Shown here: positions 34,458 to 42,945 of the stretch, piece after piece
Position numbering within the stretch: the first letter of the stretch is position 1
How the letters are laid out: each line of letters opens with the position of its first letter
Assembly: GCF_019991125.1 (NCBI RefSeq)
Contig: NZ_JAGENB010000009.1
Coordinates: forward strand, 80,058 to 144,057
Reading direction: 5' to 3'
Source: Phyllobacterium calauticae
GTDB lineage: Bacteria; Pseudomonadota; Alphaproteobacteria; Rhizobiales; Rhizobiaceae
DNA length: 64,000 nt
Position numbers and translations under genes: made by a program
Notes under the pieces: model-generated
What the model saw: only the letters and a program-made list of their open reading frames with translations
Databases searched by the model: none
Told to the model about the DNA's origin: nothing

Positions 34458-34493
34458 TCCCTCGCGTGCGCGTGCGTGCACGCGCGAGGGACT
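34456..34493. terminator. Strong hairpin after the virC-like genes
   Basis: AGTCCCTCGCG (34456-34466) pairs perfectly with CGCGAGGGACT (34483-34493). The centre is strictly alternating purine-pyrimidine (34463-34486), so it could adopt Z-DNA. No T-run follows, so it is a weak intrinsic terminator or an mRNA end stabiliser. Confidence 0.6.
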
Positions 34494-34527
34494 GGCCGAA
34501 AACAACCCATTTTAGAAAGACAATCCT

Positions 34528-34752
34528 ATGTCCAGCAACAGCATATTGAAGCAGATCGTGAACGACATTGAGAGCGTTGAGGAAACGATTAAGGACCTAA
34601 ATGACGAAAAGTCTGGGAAGTACAAGGAAGCAAAGTCCAAGGGCTACGACGTCAAAGCCTTGCGGCGCGTGATCGCCATCCGGCGCAAGGGCATCGAAAA
34701 GCACGAAGAGGAAGAAAACACGGTCGGCCTGTATCTGGCGGAGTTGGGCTGA
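34528..34752 (+). CDS. DUF2312 / GapR-like nucleoid protein
   Basis: A 74-residue protein of the DUF2312 type: coiled-coil start (ILKQIVNDIESVEETIKDLNDEK), then the signature AKSKGYDVKALRRVIAIRRK and a closing LYLAELG. In Caulobacter the chromosomal member GapR binds overtwisted DNA ahead of replication forks. A plasmid copy next to the transfer genes could help DNA unwinding in transfer or replication (inference). It overlaps the next gene by one base. Confidence 0.85.
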   Translation: MSSNSILKQIVNDIESVEETIKDLNDEKSGKYKEAKSKGYDVKALRRVIAIRRKGIEKHEEEENTVGLYLAELG

Positions 34753-34964
34753 TGGACGAAGAACCGGCACCCAGCACCCGCCAGCTCTATCTGGATGGCC
34801 TGCAGGCCCGGGCGAAGCAGCACGGCAACGAATATGCTCTTCAGGCTGCGGCTACCACCATGGCGAACCTGTTGGCGATGACCAGCAAGGCAATGTATCG
34901 CCTGTCGAACCCGCCGCTGTTTTTGCCACCGGAAACACCACCGACGAAACGGAAGAAGCCCTGA
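34752..34964 (+). CDS. Small hypothetical protein
   Basis: A 70-residue protein, overlapping the GapR-like gene (TGATG). One amphipathic helix (YALQAAATTMANLLAMTSKAMYRL) and a Pro/Lys-rich end (PPETPPTKRKKP). Not recognised; probably co-translated with its neighbours. Confidence 0.5.
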   Translation: MDEEPAPSTRQLYLDGLQARAKQHGNEYALQAAATTMANLLAMTSKAMYRLSNPPLFLPPETPPTKRKKP

Positions 34965-34965
34965 G

Positions 34966-35364
34966 ATGGCTGTGATGACGAAGATCGTCATCTATGGCGG
35001 CACCGGCAGCGGCAAGTACGTGCTTGCGCTTCAAATGAAGCAGGACAATCCGATGCTTGGTGAGCCTGTATTGATCCGGTCGCCATCGGATCTGCGACCG
35101 TTTTTAAGTTCGCCAGATGCCGGGATCGGCATCGTGCACGCATTGAGCGTACAGCACATAATCTCGAAAAGCCGAACGATGGATCTCGGGCCCGTACTGT
35201 TCGTTGCCGCGCCCGCAGAGGCTGAGGCATGGGGCGAGGATCTGTCGAGCGATGCGGCGGCATGGGACTGGCTGACAGGGGTCAATCTATCAGCAGTCAC
35301 TGACAGCGCCGACTTCCTGGATGCGAACAGCGGCATTGAGGCGTGCACCCAACCGCTTGACTGA
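34966..35364 (+). CDS. Small protein with a non-canonical P-loop
   Basis: A 132-residue protein starting MAVMTKIVIYGGTGSGKYVLALQMKQ. This has the shape of a Walker A motif (GGTGSGK), but the next residue is Tyr instead of Ser/Thr, so nucleotide hydrolysis is doubtful. The rest shows alternating strands and helices (GPVLFVAAPAEAEAW). It begins one base after the previous gene ends and closes the virC/gapR-like block. Not a family I recognise. Confidence 0.5.
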   Translation: MAVMTKIVIYGGTGSGKYVLALQMKQDNPMLGEPVLIRSPSDLRPFLSSPDAGIGIVHALSVQHIISKSRTMDLGPVLFVAAPAEAEAWGEDLSSDAAAWDWLTGVNLSAVTDSADFLDANSGIEACTQPLD

Positions 35365-35496
35365 GGTCAAGTGACAATAGATTGAATAATCACTGATTGA
35401 AGGCAGCCACTTAATATTATTGTTTAATATCAATCGGTTAATTCCATAACAAAGGTTATGTGATTTTTGGCAGACCGGGAGTGAGTCAATAGCAAA

Positions 35497-35524
35497 GGCC
35501 CCGGCTGCATTGGCTGCCGGGGCC
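35497..35524 (-). terminator. GC-rich hairpin downstream of the toxin-antitoxin operon
   Basis: GGCCCCGGC (35497-35505) pairs perfectly with GCCGGGGCC (35516-35524). Leftward transcripts from the toxin gene would meet it and then a short T-stretch (TTTGC). The 114 bases beyond the toxin stop hold nothing else; 35365-35490 is AT-rich with no gene. Confidence 0.6.
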
Positions 35525-35638
35525 TGTTGACCGAAACCGCGGGAGAGACGCGAGCTTCGGTGAAAACGGGCAGGAGCGGGTTCGATACCCGCGATCTGCA
35601 CGAGGGCGGGCGCCGTTGCCAGGAGGCATCGCCTCTGC

Positions 35639-36067
35639 TTAACTGGTTCTGTCGATCCTGCCTTTCGCCGATTGCAACAGTGGCCGCAAGGCGCGCTGTA
35701 TTTCGAGCAGGAACTTATCGCTGAAGCGACCTTGCGGCTCTTGGCCGGGATCAAAATGATAGGATCGCTCGGCCACGTCGTAATTGTATTCACTGATGGT
35801 CAGCCACGCCCGTTTATGCTCCCGCAGCCCTGCCCGTCTTATCTCAAGCGCAGGAATTTCTATGGCGGCTTGTTCGTCCTGTGGCGATGTCCCGGAGATT
35901 GCCAAGATAACCAGATGGGTCAGATTCTGGCGAGGATCACGGAACGCCATGGCGAGACAAACGGGTCGGTTTTTTTCACCGTGCTCACGGCCTTTCTCTG
36001 ATTGCCAGCGCCACAGATATGGATAGCGGACGATTGATCCGCTGCTGTAGCGGGATTGGTCACTCAT
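35639..36067 (-). CDS. PemK/MazF-like toxin
   Basis: A 142-residue protein. The start GSIVRYPYLWRWQSEKGREHGEKNRPVCLAMAF has the layout of PemK/MazF ribonucleases (G-x-I-V, then R-P-C-L/V), followed by LVILAISGTSPQ and AWLTISEYN blocks. These cut mRNA to stop growth. Its start overlaps the end of the Phd-like antitoxin gene by 8 bases, the usual toxin-antitoxin arrangement. It stabilises the plasmid. Confidence 0.75.
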   Translation of the reverse strand: MSDQSRYSSGSIVRYPYLWRWQSEKGREHGEKNRPVCLAMAFRDPRQNLTHLVILAISGTSPQDEQAAIEIPALEIRRAGLREHKRAWLTISEYNYDVAERSYHFDPGQEPQGRFSDKFLLEIQRALRPLLQSAKGRIDRTS

Positions 36068-36323
36068 CGGTCTTGGCCTCTAGATCGGCGATTTGGCTGT
36101 TCAGGCCGTTCAGCAGCACTTCTGCCAAGTCAGCAGGCGTCTCTCCCAAGGCGAAAACGCGGCGCGGATCAGCACTGTCCATCATGCGTTCAAATGCCTC
36201 CTTGGAGAGAACAACGACAGTGTCCCGGCCATGTTTCGTGAGCACGATAGGTTCCTTTTGGGCCTGATCATGAAACCGGCCAAAATGGCGGATAAATTCA
36301 GCAGTCGATACTTTCATGGCCAT
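36060..36323 (-). CDS. Phd/YefM-family antitoxin
   Basis: An 87-residue protein with the Phd/YefM N-terminal DNA-binding domain: MKVSTAEFIRHFGRFHDQAQKEPIVLTKHGRDTVVVLS. The C-terminal ~40 residues are the flexible toxin-binding part. AGGAGG lies 5 bases upstream of ATG 36323. The promoter has an 11-bp palindrome (36334-36363), as expected for autorepression. Confidence 0.88.
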   Translation of the reverse strand: MAMKVSTAEFIRHFGRFHDQAQKEPIVLTKHGRDTVVVLSKEAFERMMDSADPRRVFALGETPADLAEVLLNGLNSQIADLEAKTDE

Positions 36324-36333
36324 GTCGTCCTCC

Positions 36334-36363
36334 TATTCTGTATTTTCTGTATAATACAGAATA
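36334..36363 (-). promoter_or_regulatory. Operator of the toxin-antitoxin operon
   Basis: TATTCTGTATT (36334-36344) and AATACAGAATA (36353-36363) form a perfect 11-bp inverted repeat with an 8-base spacer. It lies 11 bases upstream of the antitoxin start and probably covers the -10 region. Confidence 0.75.
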
Positions 36364-36422
36364 TCGCAATTCGTTCAACAATAATCGGCAACGAATGGGC
36401 GGCTTGCGCCGCCCCTCGCCGG

Positions 36423-38393
36423 TTATTCCGCTGCCTGTTCGAAATCGTCCACGTCGAAGCTATCTGTCTCAGACGGATCGATATCGCCATCATCTTCGAT
36501 GTCGTCGATGCTTTCCAGATCGGCAACATTGTTGGCGTTTGGCAGCTCGATGCGCACATATTTTGGCAACCAGTTGGTATCCTTGACCAGACGTTCAGCA
36601 ATGATAACCGCTTCCGCCTTCTTCTTGGCGCTGGCAACGGCGCTTGCCGCCTGTTCTCCAGCCGCTTCCGTCACCGCCACTTGAATGCTGTTGCGGTTAA
36701 GATGTTTGAAGCAGCTTTCTGCTGTCGGTTCGTACCAATCTGCCACATCGATCTTGAGAGCGTCCGCCAGCCGGTGGCCATGTGCCACTGCATTGCTGTT
36801 GGATGCGTGCTTGAGCACAACCACATTGACCGCCTGTGCGGCGGCAAAGGCCAGAAGATCGAGCAGCTGCTCAGTTGATTGTTCAAGGCACCATGTCCAA
36901 AGCGCGTCTGGGCTGCCCGGAATGGTTTCACCGATCTGGCTGGCCCGATTGTTGACGGCATCGAGGGCAATACTGCCGCCAGTCATTTCAACACGCTTGT
37001 CAATGGCCTCGAAGTCCAAGGAGAGTTTGAGGCACGTTTGCGCGTCATAACGAGTGGTGCCATCAAGTTTCATCATCAGGGCATGCACAGTCGCCGCAAG
37101 CGCAACATGGGCATTGTTCATGAGTTCAGCGCGCAGGATCGCGGTTTTCTGTGCCGACAGGCTTTCGATCAGCGTGGCCGGATAGACGATTTCGGCCTTG
37201 GTGACTGCCTTGTCGTCATCATGCGATGTTTCATTATCGTTATCGCTACCGCCTTTGCTGGCCTGATCGTCGCGGGGTATGAAACCACGCTCGATGCGTG
37301 GCTTTCCCTGATAGTCCAGAGAAATGAACACCGTGCCCGTCACAATAAAATCTGGCGCATAGACAGAGGTTCTATCATTGAGAGCGTCGATCATTGCCAC
37401 CAGTTCATCGGCTCTGGCTTCCGCATCATCATCCGCCTCGCCGCTTTCAATCAATTCCTCGAGTACGTCATATTCATCCTGCATCTGGTCGCGGGTGGCC
37501 AGTTCTTCAACTGTGAGGGGCACGCGTTGCGGAAAGTAGCGCTGCATATGCGAGGTATGAGCGTGATCATATTCCGGAATGATGTCCACATTGGCCCAGC
37601 CTTCCGCTTTCACCTCTTCCACAATGGCCTGCAGCTTTTCGGCAACCATGTTTTCCAATTTGACGGCATCAAGGACAAAACCGCTGTCGGGCTTGTCAAA
37701 GAGGTCACGACGAACCGGTCCACCCGCTGTTTCATAGGCGCTGAGGCCGCCGACGAAGAGCACTCGCTTGTCGGTCGCGGAAATTGCTGCATTGGATAGC
37801 ATGCGGCGGATGGAATAGCTTTCCCTGTTCCAGCTTGGCAGTTCCTTCCATACCCGTTCCTGTTCGGCATGGTCATCGCTGACGGTGAAGGCTTTCAGCT
37901 GATCGAAAGTGATTTCCTCGTCACGATACAGCTGCAAGATTGCGGGCGAGACTCTTGCCAGTGCTAGCCGCTGCTTGACGTGATGTTCGGTCTTGCCGAA
38001 ACGGGCGGCAATATCGGCAATCGATTTTCCTTCCTCGACCAATTTCGAGAAGGCGAATAGAGCGTCGACGGGATGCATATCGGTGCGAACGAGGTTTTCC
38101 GCCAGACTGATTTCCGTGGCTTCCTCGGCTGTGCGCACGATGCAGCGAATGCCGTGGTTCTTCTTGATGTCGCCGTTGGCGGCCAGCAGCTTGAAACCTG
38201 CCCATCGGGTGCCACCGGCTGTTACAAGATAATGGCCTTTCTTCTCGCCTTCCCTGACAACGAGGTTCTGAATGAGGCCCTTGCCTTTCAGGCTCGCCGC
38301 CATTTCTTCAATGGATTCATTGGTGCGGGTCTTGCGGGCATTGTTCGGGTCAAGGTCCAGCTTGTCGAGCGCGATGATGATGGTATCTGTCAT
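36423..38393 (-). CDS. ParB-like protein with long acidic C-terminal region
   Basis: A 656-residue protein. The start at 38393 (MTDTIIIALDKLDLDPNNARKT) begins the ParB/Srx domain: SIEEMAASLKGKGLIQNLVV, then AGGTRWAGFKLL where ParB has GERR, and ISLAENLVRTDMHPVDALFAF, the second nucleotide-binding box. An HTH follows (SIADIAARFGKTEHHVKQRL). The remaining ~400 residues are acidic and unlike classical ParB; the end is DPSETDSFDVDDFEQAAE. Proteins of this size are common on rhizobial plasmids and islands. It is preceded by the structured RNA element at 38436-38660. Longer upstream starts run through that element and are rejected. Confidence 0.8.
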   Translation of the reverse strand: MTDTIIIALDKLDLDPNNARKTRTNESIEEMAASLKGKGLIQNLVVREGEKKGHYLVTAGGTRWAGFKLLAANGDIKKNHGIRCIVRTAEEATEISLAENLVRTDMHPVDALFAFSKLVEEGKSIADIAARFGKTEHHVKQRLALARVSPAILQLYRDEEITFDQLKAFTVSDDHAEQERVWKELPSWNRESYSIRRMLSNAAISATDKRVLFVGGLSAYETAGGPVRRDLFDKPDSGFVLDAVKLENMVAEKLQAIVEEVKAEGWANVDIIPEYDHAHTSHMQRYFPQRVPLTVEELATRDQMQDEYDVLEELIESGEADDDAEARADELVAMIDALNDRTSVYAPDFIVTGTVFISLDYQGKPRIERGFIPRDDQASKGGSDNDNETSHDDDKAVTKAEIVYPATLIESLSAQKTAILRAELMNNAHVALAATVHALMMKLDGTTRYDAQTCLKLSLDFEAIDKRVEMTGGSIALDAVNNRASQIGETIPGSPDALWTWCLEQSTEQLLDLLAFAAAQAVNVVVLKHASNSNAVAHGHRLADALKIDVADWYEPTAESCFKHLNRNSIQVAVTEAAGEQAASAVASAKKKAEAVIIAERLVKDTNWLPKYVRIELPNANNVADLESIDDIEDDGDIDPSETDSFDVDDFEQAAE

Positions 38394-38435
38394 TTGGAAA
38401 TCTCTCCTTTTCCGGTTGTCCGCCAAATGGTCGGC

Positions 38436-38660
38436 GGGCAGAGGCCCTCGCCTCTGTCCCTGCCGCGTCGCAAGCAAGACACGGGGGTAAGGGGGGCAAG
38501 CGGAAAACCGGGAGGGGTCTCCCCCTCCGATCGCAGAGAGGACAAGGCCGGAACGGCCGCAGGTCTGCACAAACGAAGCGTGAGCGCAGTGCGGAAGATG
38601 GGGGATACCCGGTTTTGCGCTTGCAGGGGGTAGGGGCCGGTCGGCCCCTCTGCCCCTCTC
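38436..38660 (-). ncRNA. Structured RNA element, copy A (leader of the ParB-like gene)
   Basis: The element has a 10-bp hairpin 38436-38445/38450-38459 with loop CCTC on the + strand; a long-range helix 38496-38512/38608-38624 (16 of 17 pairs) enclosing a GGGG/CCCC hairpin; the conserved core at 38538-38570; and a terminal hairpin at 38626-38656. The core is identical over 33 nt to copy B at 45623-45655. Stem bases change in pairs between the copies. It lies 43 bases upstream of the ParB-like start on the same strand, so a cis-acting leader is likely. The strand is inferred from the genes. Confidence 0.7.
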
Positions 38661-38699
38661 ACCTTCGTCAAAAAATAAAGTGCGGCCGGCGTTCCGGCT

Positions 38700-39044
38700 G
38701 CTCATCCTTGGTCAGGCACGAGGCGAAGCCGCGTTGATCGTCGGACGCTGTAGGTTAGCCGAGTGCCGGTTCTATACGACTGATGGCTTGCGGTGTCTTT
38801 GCCCCGCTGCTGCCAAGGGTGCAGCGCCCGCGAAAGCGATCGTGACCGGTATCGGACGAGACAACATTGTTGGCTCGGTGCCGTAGGCATAGAGCGCGGC
38901 CGCAGAGCGGTTCGCCTTATAGCCTCAAGGATCTTACCAAGGCAGAATTTTCATGATGGAGAAAAGCACTCGCCTACCCTACGGCGCCATTGAAAGCGCG
39001 GGCCGGCTCGTGCCGCAGCTACGCTGCAGGGCATCTCTGGATGA
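38700..39044. other. Intergenic region without a gene
   Basis: About 345 bases upstream of the structured RNA. No open frame with a ribosome-binding site or recognisable product was seen. The promoter of the ParB-like transcript would be expected here. Confidence 0.4.
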
Positions 39045-39233
39045 TCAGAGTGAGCAGGATCCGGCGCGGCAATACATGCGCTTCATGGCCGCGTCTGCCT
39101 CGGCCTGGCTCAATCGCTTCTGAGCTTCCTCGATCGTCGGGCAATCACCGCCGTAGCCTTCTCGAGTACGAGGATCTATCACGCGCCATCCGCCGGACTT
39201 GGAAGGTTCAATGGTGTAGGTCATGGCTCTCAT
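39045..39233 (-). CDS. Small conserved-looking hypothetical protein
   Basis: A 62-residue protein (MRAMTYTIEPSKSGGWRVI, then EGYGGDCPTIEEAQKRLSQAEADAAM, ending RAGSCSL). The strand-turn-strand-helix pattern suggests a small folded domain. GAAAGG precedes ATG 39233; ATG 39224 (MTYTIE) is an alternative. It is upstream of the ParB-like gene on the same strand. Confidence 0.5.
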   Translation of the reverse strand: MRAMTYTIEPSKSGGWRVIDPRTREGYGGDCPTIEEAQKRLSQAEADAAMKRMYCRAGSCSL

Positions 39234-39300
39234 CCTTTCGGGTTTCGTTGGCACTTTCAATGGAAAAAGGCCCCTTGCGGGGCCTTCGTCGCGTCAGTTC

Positions 39301-39627
39301 TCAATCCCAGGGGATGACGGCCATGAGGGTGGTGTCGTCCTGGCCCGGGTAGCGCCCGAGATTGGCATTGAGCTTGTCGTAGCCGGTGTTGACGGACAGG
39401 GTGTAGTAGGTTGTGCCCTTCGTGACACTTGTCTTTTCCCAGATGCCGCCAATTTCGATCTTGCGGCCGCGGGGAGTCTTGGCGAAGAGCTTGAAGACAG
39501 GAGCCTTCGGGTTGTCGCTGTTCAGCTTCTCGCCGGTGATGTCGATGTCGAAGGCTACGGTGGCAATGTTTCCGGCCAGGGTATTGTCTTCGTTGATCTG
39601 GATGAAGTTTACGAGGTTGTCGGTCAT
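39301..39627 (-). CDS. DUF736-family protein
   Basis: A 108-residue protein of the DUF736 type, typical of rhizobial plasmids and genomic islands: VAFDIDITGEKLNSDNPKAPVFKLFAK, then IGGIWEKTS, YYTLSVNTG and a closing LMAVIPWD. The start at 39627 (MTDNLVNFIQINED) has GGAG 8 bases upstream; the open frame upstream to 39840 is not credible. Function unknown; it is often encoded near ParB-like and DUF932 proteins. Confidence 0.85.
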   Translation of the reverse strand: MTDNLVNFIQINEDNTLAGNIATVAFDIDITGEKLNSDNPKAPVFKLFAKTPRGRKIEIGGIWEKTSVTKGTTYYTLSVNTGYDKLNANLGRYPGQDDTTLMAVIPWD

Positions 39628-40828
39628 CGCGTTTGCTCCTTTGTTCGCGTTGTCGATGGATACGTTCAAGAACCGGCAACAGGCCGGGATGCATCGGAAC
39701 GACCGAAACGCGAGTGGAGGACGGCGGGGACGAAGCGAGGCCGCAGGCTGAGCGGATGATTTTGGAGGCGCAGCCGGCCGCGAGGAATGTCCGGAAGGAC
39801 AGGGGAAAATCATTCGGTCCCGCCGTTGCTTGCCGGACAACCGGTTCTAGTCATCCATTCTCAAGACACCGCCCTGAACAAGGGCAGTTCGGCGTGATTT
39901 CGGCCCACCTCATTTCATCCGGGTCAACGACGGCAATACGCCGTACCGGTATGACCATGCCACCCTGCTGATCAACATCAGATTTCACGCAAAGAAACCA
40001 GAAGAGGCAATCCCGTATGACGGGCTCGTTACCAGCTCGTGCCAGGACATCGGGAGACCTGCAATCGGATCTACGGCGCCAGCGGAATACCCGACGACAA
40101 GTCGACGGTGCGGCCGCTATCACCCAACCTCTATCAACATCAGCTTATGCAAGCTATGCATCGCGATCTCGTGCTGCCTGGACTAGCAGGACGATACATT
40201 CCAATGGCAATGATCCGTTTGATGAAATGCTTGGCATGAAAATCCTGCAGGGGACTTTCCAGGATCGTATCAACCGAAAATGAAAGGATGCAGCAGCGCG
40301 GCCAAGGGAAGTCCCGGACCAACATGACGGCGGATCGTGCGAGATGCTGCAGGCGATGTCGGAATTCACATTGGCCTTTGAGAAATGCGAGCCAAGCGAC
40401 CAAGGTCGCTTTCAATATTGCGGCAAGCGCCGGGAAAGGGGTCGCGAGGGGAAAAGGAACGGTTCCCCTCGCCGGGGCTTTCGGCCAGGTCACAGCCAGT
40501 ACTTGGAATTTCAGCGGTAAGTGTTATATTAAGCTTGGAGCGTGGGGCAGGTCAAAACCCACCCCACCTTTACCTTAGGCTATCAATCGAACCCGGATCG
40601 ACAGTGTCCAGCTGCTCCGGGTTCTTTTGAATTCAAAGGTAACAGTCACGGGTAAAAACCACATGTCTGTTTCTCCAAGTTCGAGGGCATAAGCCGTATG
40701 CCTCAGCCAGGGAGGCTCATCCCCCTGATTGCACCGGCTGGCACGGTGCTGCTGCTTTGCCCTCAAACCTTGAATCGGTCTCTTAGCTTATCAGATCGAG
40801 TCGCTTACCAAAACGCTAACATCTGCTG
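39628..40828. other. 1.2-kb intergenic stretch without a convincing gene
   Basis: Only short frames in several registers without ribosome-binding sites. An imperfect hairpin AACCCGG...CCGGGTT around 40590-40626 followed by TTTT may be a terminator. The segment may hold decayed genes or the promoter of the DUF736 transcript. Confidence 0.4.
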
Positions 40829-41350
40829 TCATCGCGATTGTTCGGCGCCACTTTGCGGCCGGATCGCCTCCATCATTTCATCATCGGTGAGACCGTTGAG
40901 TATGGTCAGTCCAGGATTGCGCTTGATGAACAGTTGCCGCGCGGTCTGGCCGTCGGAATAAGGCGTATCGAGCTTGTCCGGGTCGAATTTGAACGTATAT
41001 TGATCGGTGCCGATAATGCCGACAACCTTTTTGCGACAGGCGGCTTTGATGGTTTTGAGAAGCACGAAGCGTTCTACTTGTTCATTTGACCAGCTTTCGA
41101 GATCGGGCTGAGACATGAACGGCTCTCCCTTGAGTTGATAGCCTGTATCGCGTTTCGGCAGGGCTGCAAAATATGCCTCAACAGTCAGCCGTGCGCTATG
41201 GTCGCGCCAGTGTTGCTCGTCGCAGCCACCATGCCCGCGATTGGCTACATCGGCAACATGCTTGCCGTCCGCATAGAGCTTCGCACTGTAGGCGTAGCTA
41301 TCATCGCTGAGAGCGGCGTTGTACTGAATGCTCTGCAATTCTAGTTTCAT
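40829..41350 (-). CDS. Hypothetical protein of the plasmid maintenance cluster
   Basis: A 173-residue protein (start MKLELQSIQYNAALSDDSYAYSAKLYADGKHVADVANRG). The first ~80 residues are beta-rich; the second half is helical and charged (NEQVERFVLLKTIKAACRKKVVGII, then QLFIKRNPGLTILNG). Not recognised. It is the last gene of the leftward cluster with the DUF4942 methyltransferase. Confidence 0.6.
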   Translation of the reverse strand: MKLELQSIQYNAALSDDSYAYSAKLYADGKHVADVANRGHGGCDEQHWRDHSARLTVEAYFAALPKRDTGYQLKGEPFMSQPDLESWSNEQVERFVLLKTIKAACRKKVVGIIGTDQYTFKFDPDKLDTPYSDGQTARQLFIKRNPGLTILNGLTDDEMMEAIRPQSGAEQSR

Positions 41351-41403
41351 GACGTTCTGCCTTTTTCCGTTGGAGGGGACGACCGGAGAGACACGCAGCC
41401 GAC

Positions 41404-42945
41404 CTAACGGCCGTACCGGGTGCCGTTCTTCCAGACTTTGACGAAAAGCGTGTTGACGTTCGTTCCGGACGCGGAGAACGAACCTGCGGGAAGATCTTCC
41501 CATTGCGCGCTCATCTTCTGCATGAGCGCTCGGAACGCTGCTGACTTCTTCGTCTCGCGGAACTCAGTTCCAGCAGACATGATGGCCACAAGCCAGCCGT
41601 CGTCCTTCAGGAACTTCAGTGCATGGAAGACATGATCGATGTCGCGCTCGCGGTCGAATGGCGGGTTCATGATGACAATGTCATAGAGCCCGGTTACATC
41701 GGGTGTCAGCTGCAGGAAGTCTTTCGCGTAGACACGGTTATAGATGCCTTCAGCCTGCAAGTTTTCTGCAAGTGCGGGCTGGATCTCGACGCAATCGACG
41801 AGATTGTCGAAGCGGTATTTTTCCAGATAGTGCGATCTGCCGCCGGACCAATTGTCCAGTTCTTCGATGGAATGGACACAGCGGCGGGCAAGATTGCCGG
41901 TGCCCGCCGAAGGCTCAAGAATGCGAAGCTGCGGTGCGTCCGCGCGCTGCAGCGTTGAAATGTTCCGGAATACCCGGTCGCAAGCGCCGTCGGGCGTCGG
42001 ATAGAAGCCGAACCGCTTGGCGGGCAGGTTCTTGATGTTGGCAAAAGGGTCCTCTTCCGCTTGGCTCCCGTCGCCGATGACTTCGCCATAATACTCGGCC
42101 AAGAGCTTGTTGACCTTCGCAACCAGGTCGGCGCGCTGAAACCACAGATGCGCATTGCCGTTCATGAATCCGCGTATTTTGAAATATTCGGTTTCCACCT
42201 CGCTTTGCTGACGCTGCCAGACGCCGCGCCGGTCAAGGTCGATGGCATAAAGCGCTGATGTGAAATCAGCTTCCGTTTGACCATCCAGCACGGCAAAGAC
42301 GCGCTCGATGTCAATCAGCGTGTGGCGTATGCTGCCATAGGAAAGACGACCACTGTCATCAAACACCCGTGTCAGGATCAGACGGGAACCGATTTTGAAA
42401 CCGTCATGCGAACGAAAGCGGCGATCCAGTTTCGAAAAGGCATTGGCTATACCGCGCCGGAAAATCGTATCGGCATCAAGGGCAAACTGTTCCAGCGTTG
42501 CCATGATGTTATCGACGGTAAGAGGCGGCATGCCTTTGGCAATCTCTTCCTCATTGACCAGTTGGCCGTCGCGGTCAACGCGATCAGGAATGTAGCGCAT
42601 CTGGCTGCTGAGCTGCTCCTTGGCCTGTGTATCCATCAGACGTTGCAGGTCGGTGCGCTCGACAATCCAGCTCCATGCGTCCAGATCGGTGAGACGGCGC
42701 GCGGTGCGCAGATATTGCGCCCGCTCCGGCAGACAAACAGCATTCCGGAAGGCTTCGACTTCTCGCGCTTCGGAATAGTTGTAGCTATTGGTTCCAGGAT
42801 GACAGTTGCGCGCCATTTCGTGCGCGGCTTTTATCGCCTCGGCCGCCGCTGCGATCTTCGCATAGGCAATTTCGTAGAGTGACAAGGCCTGATCGCGATA
42901 GCGCACAATGTCCTCAATGGTGGCACGGGGCATAATCGCATTCAT
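41404..42945 (-). CDS. DUF4942 protein with adenine methyltransferase domain
   Basis: A 513-residue protein. Residues ~90-290 match the DUF4942 type (VDNIMATLEQFALDADTIFRRGIANAFSKLDRRFRSHDGFKIGSR). The C-terminal ~200 residues carry N6-adenine methyltransferase motifs: FYPTPDGACDRVF, ILEPSAGTGNLARR (SAM-binding) and IVIMNPPFDRERD (catalytic NPPF). It may methylate plasmid DNA or protect it from restriction; substrate unknown. It overlaps the upstream gene by four bases. Confidence 0.85.
   Translation of the reverse strand: MNAIMPRATIEDIVRYRDQALSLYEIAYAKIAAAAEAIKAAHEMARNCHPGTNSYNYSEAREVEAFRNAVCLPERAQYLRTARRLTDLDAWSWIVERTDLQRLMDTQAKEQLSSQMRYIPDRVDRDGQLVNEEEIAKGMPPLTVDNIMATLEQFALDADTIFRRGIANAFSKLDRRFRSHDGFKIGSRLILTRVFDDSGRLSYGSIRHTLIDIERVFAVLDGQTEADFTSALYAIDLDRRGVWQRQQSEVETEYFKIRGFMNGNAHLWFQRADLVAKVNKLLAEYYGEVIGDGSQAEEDPFANIKNLPAKRFGFYPTPDGACDRVFRNISTLQRADAPQLRILEPSAGTGNLARRCVHSIEELDNWSGGRSHYLEKYRFDNLVDCVEIQPALAENLQAEGIYNRVYAKDFLQLTPDVTGLYDIVIMNPPFDRERDIDHVFHALKFLKDDGWLVAIMSAGTEFRETKKSAAFRALMQKMSAQWEDLPAGSFSASGTNVNTLFVKVWKNGTRYGR

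Noticed and set aside
38394..38705. N-terminal extension of the ParB-like protein
   Set aside because: It runs through the structured RNA copy A; the ParB domain begins at 38393 with a proper start.
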